From Flavobacterium taihuense (GTDB lineage: Bacteria > Bacteroidota > Bacteroidia > Flavobacteriales > Flavobacteriaceae): 64,000 nt of DNA. Positions 36,733 to 46,033 of this stretch are shown one piece after another. A program made the position numbers and the translations under genes. Every line of letters starts with the position of its first letter. Position 1 is the first letter of the stretch. A model generated the notes under the pieces. That model did no database searches, had not been told where the DNA came from, and worked only from the letters and a program-made list of their open reading frames with translations. The DNA is taken from assembly GCF_019351435.1 (NCBI RefSeq), contig NZ_JAHWYN010000005.1:223689-287688 (forward strand). Direction: 5' to 3'.

Positions 36733-37455
36733 ATGAACATCAAAAAACATATTCCCAATACAATTACTTTATTAAATCTTTTTTGCGGTTGCATCGCTCT
36801 AATATTTGTAAGTAAAGATCAATTTGAAATGGCATTCTTTTTTGTTTGCGTCGGAATTTTTTTAGATTTTTTTGATGGTTTTTTTGCCCGATTGTTTAAA
36901 GTATCGGGGCCTTTAGGATTGCAATTGGATTCATTGGCTGATATGGTAACAAGTGGCGTAATTCCGGGGTTTGTAATGTTTAAAATGATGCAAAGCAGCT
37001 CGGTTTATATGAGTGAAGGCTATCTGCAATTTTTTCCTTATTTAGGTTTTATTATCACTTTGGGTTCTTGTATGCGTCTGGCAAAATTTAATATAGACAC
37101 ACGTCAAACCGATTCGTTTATTGGGTTGCCAACTCCAGCCAATGCTCTTTTTATATTGAGTCTTCCACTAGTCAAAGCGTATTATTCCGCCGATTCATTA
37201 ATGGTACTTGAAATTTTGACAGAGAAATGGGTTTTACTGTTAATAGCATTGTTTAGTGCTTATATATTGAATGCTGAAATTCCTTTATTTTCTTTAAAAA
37301 TCAAGAAGTTTAATTTTAAAGACAATGTACTTCAAATTATTTTCTTGGCCATTTCTGTTTTGATGTTGGTTTTTCTTCACTATTTAGGTGTTGCACTGGT
37401 TATTATTTTCTATGTATTGCTCTCGGTGATTAATAATAAGTTTTTAAAGAAGTAA
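36733..37455 (+). CDS. pssA: CDP-diacylglycerol-serine O-phosphatidyltransferase
   Basis: 240 residues with about six to seven membrane helices. The CDP-alcohol phosphatidyltransferase signature is complete near residues 45-70: DGFFAR, then G and paired Asp in PLGLQLDSLADMVTSG. PNTITLLNLFCGC is the typical N-terminus. It makes phosphatidylserine, the precursor of phosphatidylethanolamine, in the inner membrane. The -7-like element TAAATTTG at 36,699 may be its promoter, though a matching -33 is weak. The next gene starts seven bases downstream. Confidence 0.93.
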   Translation: MNIKKHIPNTITLLNLFCGCIALIFVSKDQFEMAFFFVCVGIFLDFFDGFFARLFKVSGPLGLQLDSLADMVTSGVIPGFVMFKMMQSSSVYMSEGYLQFFPYLGFIITLGSCMRLAKFNIDTRQTDSFIGLPTPANALFILSLPLVKAYYSADSLMVLEILTEKWVLLLIALFSAYILNAEIPLFSLKIKKFNFKDNVLQIIFLAISVLMLVFLHYLGVALVIIFYVLLSVINNKFLKK

Positions 37456-37462
37456 GTTTTGG

Positions 37463-38308
37463 ATGAAAAGAAAGAATACAAGAACAACTTATACCCGAAA
37501 GGCGAAAAAGAAGAACTCCATTTTCTCTACTAAATTTTTTAGATATTTTATAATTGGTTTTTTGCTTTTGGTTGTATTGTCAGTAGCTTATCATTACCGT
37601 TCCAGTTTTGCCTATTATCTAGGTTTTAAATCACATTATAATAAAGAAACTAATGTTTTTTCTGAAGCTCGTAATTTAAAGGTTTTAGAAAAAAGCAAGG
37701 GAAAAGTAGTCGGTATTGATGTTTCCGAATATCAAGGAAAAATCCGTTGGTCTTATGTTGATACTATTGAAGAAAAATATCCTATACGTTATGTTTTTAT
37801 TCGGGCAACCGTTGGAAACGATAGGGTAGATAATCAATTTAAACTGAATTGGCTTGGCGCCAAAGAAAATAAAATGATTCGTGGAGCCTATCATTATTAC
37901 CGACCTAACGAAAATTCTCTTGAACAGGCCAAACTTTTTATAAAAACGGTAAAGCTTAAAAAAGGGGATTTGCCGCCTGTTTTGGATATCGAAAGACTCC
38001 CAAAAGAACAATCCATTGAGCGATTAAAAATTGGTTTAAGGCGTTGGTTAGAAGCCATAGAATCACATTATGGAGTACGGCCCATAATTTATACAGGAGA
38101 GAAATACTATGATGATTTTTTGAAAGAGGAGTTTAGTGATTATCTTTTTTGGATAGCCAATTACAACTTTTATCGGGAAGAAATTCAGGAAGATTGGCTC
38201 TTTTGGCAATTTACAGAGAAAGCTACTGTACCTGGAATCGAGAATAATGTTGATGTGAATATTTATAATGGTGATTTACAGCAGTTGGAATATATTACTG
38301 TTGAGTAG
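37463..38308 (+). CDS. GH25-family lysozyme (membrane-anchored)
   Basis: 281 residues. A basic N-terminus and a single anchor (~27-45) precede a GH25 muramidase domain from ~80: VGIDVSEYQGKI with the conserved Asp, FIRATVGND, GAYHYYRP, PPVLDIER with the acid/base pair, PIIYTG, and WLFWQFTEKATVPGI near the end. It cleaves the MurNAc-GlcNAc bond of peptidoglycan, probably at the outer face of the inner membrane. It is co-oriented with pssA at seven bases, an arrangement without an obvious functional link. Confidence 0.9.
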   Translation: MKRKNTRTTYTRKAKKKNSIFSTKFFRYFIIGFLLLVVLSVAYHYRSSFAYYLGFKSHYNKETNVFSEARNLKVLEKSKGKVVGIDVSEYQGKIRWSYVDTIEEKYPIRYVFIRATVGNDRVDNQFKLNWLGAKENKMIRGAYHYYRPNENSLEQAKLFIKTVKLKKGDLPPVLDIERLPKEQSIERLKIGLRRWLEAIESHYGVRPIIYTGEKYYDDFLKEEFSDYLFWIANYNFYREEIQEDWLFWQFTEKATVPGIENNVDVNIYNGDLQQLEYITVE

Positions 38309-38348
38309 TAGTTGTCAGTTATGCCATTAATGAAGCGCGTTGATTCGA

Positions 38349-38609
38349 TTAACTTTTATTTAGAATAAAAAATAGAACCATTGAAAAAAACAACAAGAAT
38401 AAAAGACAAGCCCATTTTGCTTTTTTATTGGCAAAATTGATAGTTATCCCCATCCATTCTATTTTTTTGGGAACAAAAAGGCGATTGTCTTCTTTGTTAT
38501 AATAAATGCCGCCCCATTTCCATTTATTAGGGTCTTTTTTCCATTTCTCCCACGTTTCTTTATCAGGATCATTATCTTTCCAATCGTCATTTTTTTTCTT
38601 TGGTATCAT
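38349..38609 (-). CDS. Small DUF5808-type membrane protein
   Basis: 86 residues: an acidic and Trp/Lys-rich N-terminus, then DPNKWKWGGIYYNKEDNRLFVP, the DUF5808 pattern, followed by FANKKAKW and one C-terminal helix (~67-84). Likely a small inner-membrane protein of unknown function. It lies 29 bases downstream of lptB on the same strand and may be co-transcribed. Confidence 0.75.
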   Translation of the reverse strand: MIPKKKNDDWKDNDPDKETWEKWKKDPNKWKWGGIYYNKEDNRLFVPKKIEWMGITINFANKKAKWACLLFLLFFSMVLFFILNKS

Positions 38610-38638
38610 GACAAAATCATTTATTGAAAAGATAAATA

Positions 38639-39379
38639 TTAAAACTCTAGCTTCTTCTTTCTCAATTCGAAATTTTGGCCTAGATATACACGACGTACCA
38701 TTTCGTCTTCAACCAATTCTTCAGGAACACCTGCTTTTAGAATTCCTCCTTCAAACATGAGATAGGTTTTATCGGTAATAGCCAGCGTTTCCTGTACGTT
38801 GTGGTCGGTTATTAAGATTCCAATATTTTTATTTTTTAATTGAGCTACAATTCTTTGAATATCCTCAACAGCAACGGGGTCAACACCTGCAAAAGGTTCA
38901 TCCAGTAAGATGAATTTAGGATCTGTTGCCAGACAACGGGCAATTTCGGTACGACGACGTTCTCCTCCTGAAAGCAAATCTCCACGATTAGTTCGGATAT
39001 GTTCCAAGCTAAATTCGGCAATTAAGCTTTCCATTTTGGCTTCTTGTTGTTCTTTGGAAAGTTTGGTTAATTGCAAAACGCTCAAAATGTTATCTTCGAT
39101 ACTTAATTTTCTAAAAACAGAAGCTTCTTGTGCCAAGTATCCAATTCCTTGTTGGGCTCTTTTGTACATTGGATAATCGGTAATATTCAAATCATCCAGA
39201 TAAATATTTCCTGAATTTGGTTTTACCAATCCTACAATCATATAAAAAGAAGTTGTTTTTCCGGCACCGTTAGGTCCCAAAAGTCCCACGATTTCTCCCT
39301 GGTTTACTTCTACTGAAATGCCTTTTACAACAGAACGACCTTTGTATGTTTTTATTAAATTTTCTGCTCTTAATTTCAT
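38639..39379 (-). CDS. lptB: LPS export ABC transporter ATP-binding protein LptB
   Basis: 246 residues with all ABC ATPase motifs: GPNGAGKTT (Walker A, ~34-42), the Q-loop in YLAQEAS, LSGGERRRTEIAR (signature), ILLDEPFAGVDP (Walker B) and the H-loop ITDHNVQ. The GERRR variant of the signature and the YLAQE Q-loop are characteristic of LptB. It powers lipopolysaccharide extraction from the inner membrane with LptFG. Neighbouring kdsD makes the Kdo precursor, a sensible LPS pairing. Confidence 0.95.
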   Translation of the reverse strand: MKLRAENLIKTYKGRSVVKGISVEVNQGEIVGLLGPNGAGKTTSFYMIVGLVKPNSGNIYLDDLNITDYPMYKRAQQGIGYLAQEASVFRKLSIEDNILSVLQLTKLSKEQQEAKMESLIAEFSLEHIRTNRGDLLSGGERRRTEIARCLATDPKFILLDEPFAGVDPVAVEDIQRIVAQLKNKNIGILITDHNVQETLAITDKTYLMFEGGILKAGVPEELVEDEMVRRVYLGQNFELRKKKLEF

Positions 39380-39460
39380 TTTTTTAGTTTAATCGTTTGA
39401 AATGTTTAACCGTTTAATCGTTTAATCGCGCAATTAACGATTAAACAAACCAACGAATAA

Positions 39461-39808
39461 TTATTTGGTTTCTTCCAATGCTTCCCAGAATTCATAAGCT
39501 CTGCGCAAATGTGGTACTACAATTGTTCCTCCGACAAGGGTTGCAATTCCCATTGCTTCCATCATTTCTTCTTTGGTAACTCCTTCTTTATAGCTGGTTT
39601 CTAAGTGGTATTTTACGCAATCATCACAACGCAAAACAGTGGAGGCAACCAATCCTAAAAGTTCTTTGGTCTTCACATCTAGAGCTCCCGCAGTATACGC
39701 ATTGGTATCCAGATTAAAAATACGTTTTACTATTTTATTGTTATCGGCCAATAATTTTTCGTTCATTTTAGAACGGTAGTCGTTAAATTCTTGTATAATA
39801 TCAGACAT
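39461..39808 (-). CDS. Carboxymuconolactone decarboxylase / AhpD-like protein
   Basis: 115 residues, all helical. The AhpD-like catalytic motif is CDDCVKYHLE (~59-68; Cys-x-x-Cys plus His), with preceding GLVASTVLR and following GVTKEEMMEAMGIA. The protein probably acts as a small thiol-disulfide or peroxide-related enzyme; exact substrate unknown. It overlaps tatC by eight bases and is therefore coupled to it. Confidence 0.88.
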   Translation of the reverse strand: MSDIIQEFNDYRSKMNEKLLADNNKIVKRIFNLDTNAYTAGALDVKTKELLGLVASTVLRCDDCVKYHLETSYKEGVTKEEMMEAMGIATLVGGTIVVPHLRRAYEFWEALEETK

Positions 39809-40616
39809 TTTCTTTCTTTTTATTTAGTGTTACAATTTTTGAAATCAATATACTTACTTCATAAATAAGCAACATTGGGATGGCTACAATAGTTTGACTC
39901 ACCACATCGGGAGGAGTAACAATTGCAGCGACAATTAAGATTATTACAACAGCGTATTTCCAATATTTTCTTAAAAATTCCGGAGTTACCAGGCCTAATT
40001 TGGTTAGGAAATAAATAATTATCGGGAGTTCAAAGAACAATCCACTAGCCAAAATACTGGTTTTTACCATTCCTATGTAAGAGTCCAGTGTAAATTGGTT
40101 TTTGACAACGCTACTTACCGTAAAAGTAGCCACAAAATTTACTGACATTGGAATAACTACAAAATAACCAAATATAACCCCCAAAAAGAAAAGCAATGAA
40201 GAAGTAAATATAAATACTCTAGCATTTTTCTTTTCCTTTTCATACAAAGCGGGGCTGATGAATTTCCAAACTTCCCATAAAATGTAAGGGAAACTCAAAA
40301 TGAAACCAGCCAAGATGCACATCCATACAAAAATATTGACCTGACCTTCCATTTCAGTATTTTGAATGATAAAAGGCATTTCTGTGATGCAAATACTTTC
40401 GGCAAATCCTAATTGATGTGATAATTCACAAAAATAGCGATAGGTGAAAAAGGTAGGCCTTGTAGGACCAAATATAATGGTATCAAACAAGTAATCACTA
40501 ATAAAATAAGTAGCGCAAGCCATAATGATTACAGCTGTTGTACTTCGAACTAAGAGCCATCTTAACTCTTCCAGATGGTCTAAAAAGGACATTTCGCCTA
40601 GGTTTTTCTGTGCCAT
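39801..40616 (-). CDS. tatC: Sec-independent protein translocase subunit TatC
   Basis: 271 residues with six predicted membrane helices. MSFLDHLEELRWLL is the classic TatC N-terminal motif, and FILSFPYILWEVWKFISPALYEKEKK is the family signature in the middle. It is larger than E. coli TatC in the first periplasmic loop, with a PTRPTFFTY segment, as usual for Bacteroidetes. It recognises twin-arginine substrates. No TatA gene is next to it here. Confidence 0.95.
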   Translation of the reverse strand: MAQKNLGEMSFLDHLEELRWLLVRSTTAVIIMACATYFISDYLFDTIIFGPTRPTFFTYRYFCELSHQLGFAESICITEMPFIIQNTEMEGQVNIFVWMCILAGFILSFPYILWEVWKFISPALYEKEKKNARVFIFTSSLLFFLGVIFGYFVVIPMSVNFVATFTVSSVVKNQFTLDSYIGMVKTSILASGLFFELPIIIYFLTKLGLVTPEFLRKYWKYAVVIILIVAAIVTPPDVVSQTIVAIPMLLIYEVSILISKIVTLNKKKENV

Positions 40617-41581
40617 TATACGATTCCTTCTTTTAAAATGTCATGTAAATGCAATACCCCTTTATACGCTCCATTGTCCACAACAATTAGTTGAGTAATG
40701 GAGAAATCTTCCATAATATTAAAAGCATCCACCACCATGTCTGTGGATTGTACTGTTTTTGGGTTTTTGGTCATAATATCTTTAGCGGTTAATTCGGCAA
40801 AAGTATCTCTGTCGTTTAGCATTCTTCGAATATCTCCGTCGGTAATTATTCCAATTACTTTATTGTTTTCTACCACTGCAGTAACCCCTAAACGCTTTTC
40901 CGAAATTTCGAAAATCGCTTTTTTAATTGGAGTTTCAGGGCCAACTTCTGGTTTTAAGGTGTGTTCCAACATGTCTTTCACACGAAGCAATAATTTTTTG
41001 CCTAAAGCACCACCTGGATGATACACTGCAAAATCTTCTGCTTTGAAATCTCTCATTTCCATCAGACATACTACGATGGCATCTCCCATAACTAATTGTG
41101 CAGTAGTGCTATTTGTGGGCGCCAGATTTAATGGACAAGATTCAGCATCAACAGTTGTATTCAAGACATAATGGGAACCTTTGGCCAAAAAGGACGTCAT
41201 GTTTCCGGTCATACCGATTAGTTTATTGCCAAAACGAGTCAAAAGCGGAACTAATGATTTGATTTCCGGACTATTGCCACTTTTTGAAATGCAAATAATA
41301 ACATCGTCTTTTTGTATCATTCCTAAATCACCATGAATCGCTTCAGAGGCATGTAAAAATAAAGATGGCGTCCCTGTTGAATTGAATGAAGCTACCATTT
41401 TTTGAGCAATAATAGCACTCTTGCCAATCCCCGTGATGACCAATCTTCCTTTCGAATTGTAGATGCATTGTACCACTTCCACAAATGTATCGTCTATAAA
41501 ATCAATTAGTTTAGCAATAGATTGGCTTTCGGATTCAATTGTTTTCTTGGCATTGGCCAATATGTTTTCTTTTGTAATCAA
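40616..41581 (-). CDS. kdsD: Arabinose-5-phosphate isomerase (KpsF/GutQ/KdsD family)
   Basis: 321 residues if started at TTG 41581 (MITKEN), the usual family length. A frame open to an ATG at 41656 would add 25 atypical residues and run into the recQ promoter. The SIS domain (~30-170) has VITGIGKSAIIAQK, SEAIHGDLG and ISKSGNSPE. HPGGALGK and two CBS domains (~205-320) follow. It converts ribulose-5-P to arabinose-5-P for Kdo synthesis. It overlaps tatC by one base (TAATG). Confidence 0.92.
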   Translation of the reverse strand: MITKENILANAKKTIESESQSIAKLIDFIDDTFVEVVQCIYNSKGRLVITGIGKSAIIAQKMVASFNSTGTPSLFLHASEAIHGDLGMIQKDDVIICISKSGNSPEIKSLVPLLTRFGNKLIGMTGNMTSFLAKGSHYVLNTTVDAESCPLNLAPTNSTTAQLVMGDAIVVCLMEMRDFKAEDFAVYHPGGALGKKLLLRVKDMLEHTLKPEVGPETPIKKAIFEISEKRLGVTAVVENNKVIGIITDGDIRRMLNDRDTFAELTAKDIMTKNPKTVQSTDMVVDAFNIMEDFSITQLIVVDNGAYKGVLHLHDILKEGIV

Positions 41582-41598
41582 AACTGATAATTTAAAAT

Positions 41599-41628
41599 TT
41601 GTAAGTGTAAAAGAAAGTTGTATCTTTA
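41599..41628 (+). promoter_or_regulatory. Predicted Bacteroidetes-type promoter for recQ
   Basis: TTG at 41,599-41,601, a 19-nt spacer, then TATCTTTA at 41,621-41,628, close to the TAnnTTTG consensus. It ends about 38 bases before the recQ ATG, inside the kdsD/recQ divergent region. Confidence 0.55.
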
Positions 41629-41666
41629 TGTGCCGCAAATTTATATAAAATACCACATATTAAAGA

Positions 41667-43862
41667 ATGAATTCAAACGAAATTGACATACACAAAGAAT
41701 TAAAGAAATATTTTGGCTTTAGCCAATTCAGAGGCCTGCAAGAAAAGGTAATAACAAGTTTGCTAAATAAGCAAAATACATTTGTTATTATGCCTACAGG
41801 TGGAGGGAAATCGCTTTGTTATCAATTACCTGCTTTAGTTCAAGAAGGAACCGCAATAGTTGTATCTCCTCTAATTGCATTGATGAAAAATCAAGTTGAT
41901 GCCATTCGAAGTCTTTCTTCCGAGAATGGAATTGCACATGTTCTAAATTCCTCCCTTACCAAAACCGAAATTACTCAAGTAAAGGCCGATATTACAGCGG
42001 GTATTACTAAGTTATTATATGTAGCTCCAGAATCCTTAACCAAAGAAGAATACGTTGCATTCCTTCAAACGGTGCCAATATCATTTGTCGCTATTGATGA
42101 AGCGCATTGTATTTCGGAATGGGGACATGACTTTAGACCTGAATATCGAAATCTAAAAAACATCATTAAGCAATTGGGTGAAGTTCCTATTATTGGACTT
42201 ACCGCTACTGCCACTCCAAAAGTACAGGAGGATATCTTGAAAAACTTGGAAATGGCCAATGCTACTACCTTTAAAGCATCATTTAATAGACCCAATTTGT
42301 TTTATGAAGTTCGTACTAAAACAAAGAATATTGAATCGGATATTATTCGATTTATCAAACAGCACAAAGGAAAATCGGGGATTATTTACTGTTTGAGCCG
42401 CAAAAAAGTGGAAGCAATTGCAGAAGTCTTGCAAGTAAATGGAATCAGTGCCGTTCCCTATCATGCGGGTTTAGATGCCAAAACACGTGCCAAACATCAA
42501 GATATGTTTTTGATGGAAGATGTAGAAGTTGTTGTGGCAACCATCGCTTTTGGTATGGGAATCGACAAGCCTGATGTACGTTTTGTGATTCATCACGATA
42601 TTCCAAAATCATTAGAGAGTTATTATCAGGAAACCGGACGAGCCGGACGAGATGGTGGAGAAGGACATTGCCTAGCCTATTATTCTTATAAAGATGTAGA
42701 AAAGCTAGAAAAATTTCTATCAGGAAAACCAGTAGCGGAACAAGAAATAGGATTTGCATTGTTGCATGAAGTTGTTGCATATGCCGAAACATCTATGTCC
42801 AGACGAAAATTTCTGCTGCATTATTTTGGTGAAGAATTTGACAGCGAAACCGGTGAAGGTGCCGATATGGATGACAATGTTCGCAATCCAAAAACAAAAG
42901 TGGAAGCCAAAGACGAAGTGTTGAAACTGTTGGAAGTTGTCAAAAAAACCAAACACATATACAAATCAAAAGAGATTGTTTTTACCTTAATCGGTCGTGT
43001 GAATGCGGTTATCAATGCCCATAAAACAGATTCTCAATCCTTTTTTGGATCAGGATCGAACCATGATGAGAAATTTTGGATGGCATTATTGCGACAAGTT
43101 CTTGTAGCTGGATTGTTGTCTAAAGATATCGAAACCTATGGGATTATTGAGATTACCAAGGAAGGATTGGCTTTTATGAAAAATCCGGAATCGTTTATGA
43201 TGTCTGAAGATCATGAATACAATGAATCTGAAGATGAGGCTATAGTGACAGCGGCTAAATCCTCTGGAACAGCCGATGAATTATTGATGTCGATGCTTCG
43301 CGAATTGCGAAAAAAAGTCGCAAAAAAATTAGGTGTTCCTCCGTTTGTAGTTTTCCAAGATCCTTCCCTCGAAGATATGGCTTTGAAATATCCAATCTCA
43401 CAAGCTGAGCTGATCAATATTCATGGAGTTGGTGAAGGAAAAGCTAAAAAATACGGTAAAGAATTTATTGAATTGATAAGCCGTTATGTAGAAGAACACG
43501 ATGTCATGCGTCCTGATGATTTGGTTGTAAAATCTACTGGAGTCAATTCGATTAATAAATTGTATATTATTCAAAATATCGACAGAAAATTGGCTTTGAC
43601 CGATATCGCTTCCGCAAAAGGGTTAAAAATGGACGATTTGATTAAAGAAATGGAACAAATTGTGTATTCCGGAACCAAATTGAATATTAAATATTGGATA
43701 GACGAAATGCTAGATGATGATCAACAAGAAGAGATTCACGAGTATTTTATGGAATCCGAATCCGATAGTATTGAGAAAGCCCTCAAAGAATTTGATGGTG
43801 ACTATGATCTTGATGAATTGCGATTGATGCGAATAAAATTCATTAGCGAAGTGGCTAATTAG
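41667..43862 (+). CDS. recQ: ATP-dependent DNA helicase RecQ
   Basis: 731 residues. The helicase core has PTGGGKSLCYQLPA (motif I), AIDEAHCISEWGHDFRPEY (DEAH and the RecQ-specific extension) and GLTATAT (III). It continues with ETGRAGRDG (VI), then an RQC region and an HRDC domain at ~535-605 (ELLMSMLRELRKKVAKK, YPISQAELINIHGVG). The last ~110 residues, acidic, form a C-terminal winged-helix-like extension typical of Bacteroidetes RecQ. It unwinds DNA at stalled forks in recombination and repair. A strong hairpin terminator follows. Confidence 0.96.
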   Translation: MNSNEIDIHKELKKYFGFSQFRGLQEKVITSLLNKQNTFVIMPTGGGKSLCYQLPALVQEGTAIVVSPLIALMKNQVDAIRSLSSENGIAHVLNSSLTKTEITQVKADITAGITKLLYVAPESLTKEEYVAFLQTVPISFVAIDEAHCISEWGHDFRPEYRNLKNIIKQLGEVPIIGLTATATPKVQEDILKNLEMANATTFKASFNRPNLFYEVRTKTKNIESDIIRFIKQHKGKSGIIYCLSRKKVEAIAEVLQVNGISAVPYHAGLDAKTRAKHQDMFLMEDVEVVVATIAFGMGIDKPDVRFVIHHDIPKSLESYYQETGRAGRDGGEGHCLAYYSYKDVEKLEKFLSGKPVAEQEIGFALLHEVVAYAETSMSRRKFLLHYFGEEFDSETGEGADMDDNVRNPKTKVEAKDEVLKLLEVVKKTKHIYKSKEIVFTLIGRVNAVINAHKTDSQSFFGSGSNHDEKFWMALLRQVLVAGLLSKDIETYGIIEITKEGLAFMKNPESFMMSEDHEYNESEDEAIVTAAKSSGTADELLMSMLRELRKKVAKKLGVPPFVVFQDPSLEDMALKYPISQAELINIHGVGEGKAKKYGKEFIELISRYVEEHDVMRPDDLVVKSTGVNSINKLYIIQNIDRKLALTDIASAKGLKMDDLIKEMEQIVYSGTKLNIKYWIDEMLDDDQQEEIHEYFMESESDSIEKALKEFDGDYDLDELRLMRIKFISEVAN

Positions 43863-43890
43863 TTAGCAGAGTATAGAACCCAGATTATAG

Positions 43891-43920
43891 AAAAAATCCC
43901 ATTTCAGATGGGATTTTTTT
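43891..43920 (+). terminator. Rho-independent terminator after recQ
   Basis: AAAAAATCCCATTT-CAG-type hairpin: aatccca pairs with tgggatt around a short loop and is followed by a run of T. It lies 29 bases after the recQ stop and is symmetrical enough to serve the convergent gene at 43,959 too. Confidence 0.85.
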
Positions 43921-43958
43921 GTTTTCTGCATAACTGAAGTCTGAGTTCTGCTATCTGA

Positions 43959-44195
43959 TTACTGATAAACTTCTCCACGATGCGGTTTCAAAGCGTCACG
44001 TATCTGAATCATATTTTCTTCAGCTACTACCATATAAGCTATCGCACACATTTCATCCAAGATTTGAAATCCTGTAATGTTTGGAGTTAATTTTTCAATT
44101 GTGATGTATTCTTTCAAATGAATTTCGTGGTGTTCGGCTGTTTTTGCTGAAGCAGAACCACGGAAATCCCATATTAGTTTTATTTTTCTGGACAT
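43959..44195 (-). CDS. Small conserved hypothetical protein
   Basis: 78 residues: RKIKLIWDFRGSASAKTAEHHEIHL, then ITGFQILDEMCAIAYMVVAEE and a basic end. I do not recognise a named domain, but the compact alpha/beta pattern with paired His residues (AEHHEIH) looks like a real small protein rather than a shadow. It is divergent from the COG2509 gene, with a 175-bp region between. Confidence 0.7.
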   Translation of the reverse strand: MSRKIKLIWDFRGSASAKTAEHHEIHLKEYITIEKLTPNITGFQILDEMCAIAYMVVAEENMIQIRDALKPHRGEVYQ

Positions 44196-44289
44196 TATAT
44201 TTTTTGAATTTCGTTTGATTAAAGAATGTAAAGTTACATAGTCTTGTTGTAAATAAACAAGATTTTCTATTCCATTCTTGTTTGATCAA

Positions 44290-44318
44290 TTGGAATTGGA
44301 TTCAAAATGTTACTTTTG
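44290..44318 (+). promoter_or_regulatory. Predicted promoter for the COG2509 flavoprotein
   Basis: TTG at 44,290-44,292, an 18-nt spacer, then TACTTTTG at 44,311-44,318, a perfect TAnnTTTG. It is 52 bases before the ATG at 44,371. Confidence 0.6.
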
Positions 44319-44370
44319 CAAACGGATTGTTTTATTTTTAATAATCTAAAAATCGAAGTATTTAGAAAAC

Positions 44371-45933
44371 ATGCCACAAGAACTCCTATTACAAGTTTCG
44401 CCAGAAATCGCTTCCAATGAATCGTTACTCAAAGATTATTTGTCCAAACAACTAAAAGTTTCGGCAAATGAGATTCAGCATGTTATTATTTTGAAAAGAT
44501 CGATTGATGCACGCCAGAAAGCTATCAAAATGAATTTGAAAGTTTCGATTTATTTAAAAGGAGAACCTTTTCAGGAACATAAAATAGAACTGCCTGATTA
44601 TAAAAATGTATCAACCGCACAAGAAGTAATTGTTGTAGGGGCAGGACCAGCGGGACTTTTTGCCGCTTTGCAATTAATAGAATTGGGTTTGAAACCAATA
44701 GTGATTGAACGCGGAAAAGACGTTCGTGGCCGTCGTCGCGATTTGAAAGCCATTAACAGAGATCATGTTGTCAATGAAGATTCCAATTATTGTTTTGGTG
44801 AAGGCGGAGCAGGAACATATTCAGATGGGAAATTATACACCCGATCCAAAAAGAGGGGGGATGTCACTCGAATATTAGAATTGCTAGTTGCTTTTGGAGC
44901 ATCTGGAGATATATTGGTAGATGCTCATCCGCATATCGGAACCAATAAATTGCCTCAAATTATACAAGATATTCGGGAAAAAATCATCGAATGTGGCGGA
45001 CAGGTTTTGTTTGAAACCCGTTTGACCGATATTTTGATAAAAAATAATGAAGTACAGGGAATTGTAACCCAAAATGGAGATACGATTTTAGCCAATAAAT
45101 TAATTCTGGCAACGGGACATTCGGCACGGGATATATTTGAGTTGTTGGATAAAAAGAAAATACTTATCGAAGCTAAAGCTTTTGCTTTGGGCGTAAGGGC
45201 CGAACATCCTCAATCGCTAATTGACAGCATTCAATACAGTTGTGATTATCGTGGTGAACATTTGCCTCCAGCACCATATTCGATAGTGAAACAGGTTAAT
45301 GGTCGTGGCATGTATTCGTTTTGTATGTGTCCGGGAGGTGTGATTGCACCTTGTGCCACTAGTCCAGGCGAAGTAGTAACTAATGGTTGGTCACCATCCA
45401 AACGAGATCAAGCTACTGCTAATTCCGGAATTGTAATCGAATTGAAATTGGAAGATTTTAAGCCTTTTGCCAAATTTGGTGCTCTGGCAGGAATGGAATT
45501 TCAAAAAAGTATTGAACAAAAAGCTTGGCATTTGGGTGGTGAGACACAAAAAGTTCCGGCACAACGCATGGTCGATTTTACACAGAATAAAGTGTCTTCC
45601 AGTATTCCTAAAACTTCCTATGTTCCGGGAACTACTTCGGTAGAAATGGGACAAGTCTTTCCTGGATTTTTGTCTCAAATTTTAAGAGAAGGATTTACAG
45701 AATTCGGAAAATCCATGCGCGGCTATTTGACAAACGAAGCCATTTTGCATGCGCCAGAATCCAGAACGTCTTCGCCTGTTCGTATTCCTAGAGACGCTTT
45801 TTCATATGAGCATTTAGAAATCAAAGGATTGTATCCTTGTGGAGAAGGTGCTGGTTATGCGGGCGGAATTATTTCGGCGGCGATTGATGGTGAGAAATGT
45901 GCTTTGAAAATTGCGGAGGTATTGAAGAATTAA
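44371..45933 (+). CDS. FAD-dependent dehydrogenase (COG2509 family)
   Basis: 520 residues. An N-terminal ~85-residue ferredoxin-like domain precedes the FAD-binding motif VVGAGPAGLFAALQ (~89-102). CFGEGGAGTYSDGKLYTR, LATGHSARD, GVRAEHPQ, MCPGGVIAPCATSPGEVVTNGWS and the end motif PCGEGAGYAGGIISAAIDGEK define the COG2509 family. Substrate and role are not established. It stands alone with its own promoter, divergent from the small gene at 43,959. Confidence 0.9.
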   Translation: MPQELLLQVSPEIASNESLLKDYLSKQLKVSANEIQHVIILKRSIDARQKAIKMNLKVSIYLKGEPFQEHKIELPDYKNVSTAQEVIVVGAGPAGLFAALQLIELGLKPIVIERGKDVRGRRRDLKAINRDHVVNEDSNYCFGEGGAGTYSDGKLYTRSKKRGDVTRILELLVAFGASGDILVDAHPHIGTNKLPQIIQDIREKIIECGGQVLFETRLTDILIKNNEVQGIVTQNGDTILANKLILATGHSARDIFELLDKKKILIEAKAFALGVRAEHPQSLIDSIQYSCDYRGEHLPPAPYSIVKQVNGRGMYSFCMCPGGVIAPCATSPGEVVTNGWSPSKRDQATANSGIVIELKLEDFKPFAKFGALAGMEFQKSIEQKAWHLGGETQKVPAQRMVDFTQNKVSSSIPKTSYVPGTTSVEMGQVFPGFLSQILREGFTEFGKSMRGYLTNEAILHAPESRTSSPVRIPRDAFSYEHLEIKGLYPCGEGAGYAGGIISAAIDGEKCALKIAEVLKN

Positions 45934-46033
45934 ACGCAGAGTTCAGTATACAGTTTGCAGTTTTTAGATTTTATAATTTTAAATTTGAAATCGAAAATGG
46001 ACTGAGTGTATAAAAAAGTCTTAATTAATGCTT

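Noticed and set aside
39380..39460. Short GTTTAATCG repeats upstream of lptB as a regulatory array.
   Set aside because: Only three or four imperfect copies, AT-rich and without symmetry; not enough to claim a site.
41582..41656. A longer KdsD start at an ATG at 41,656.
   Set aside because: It would add 25 atypical residues and overlap the recQ promoter; the TTG at 41,581 gives the normal family length.
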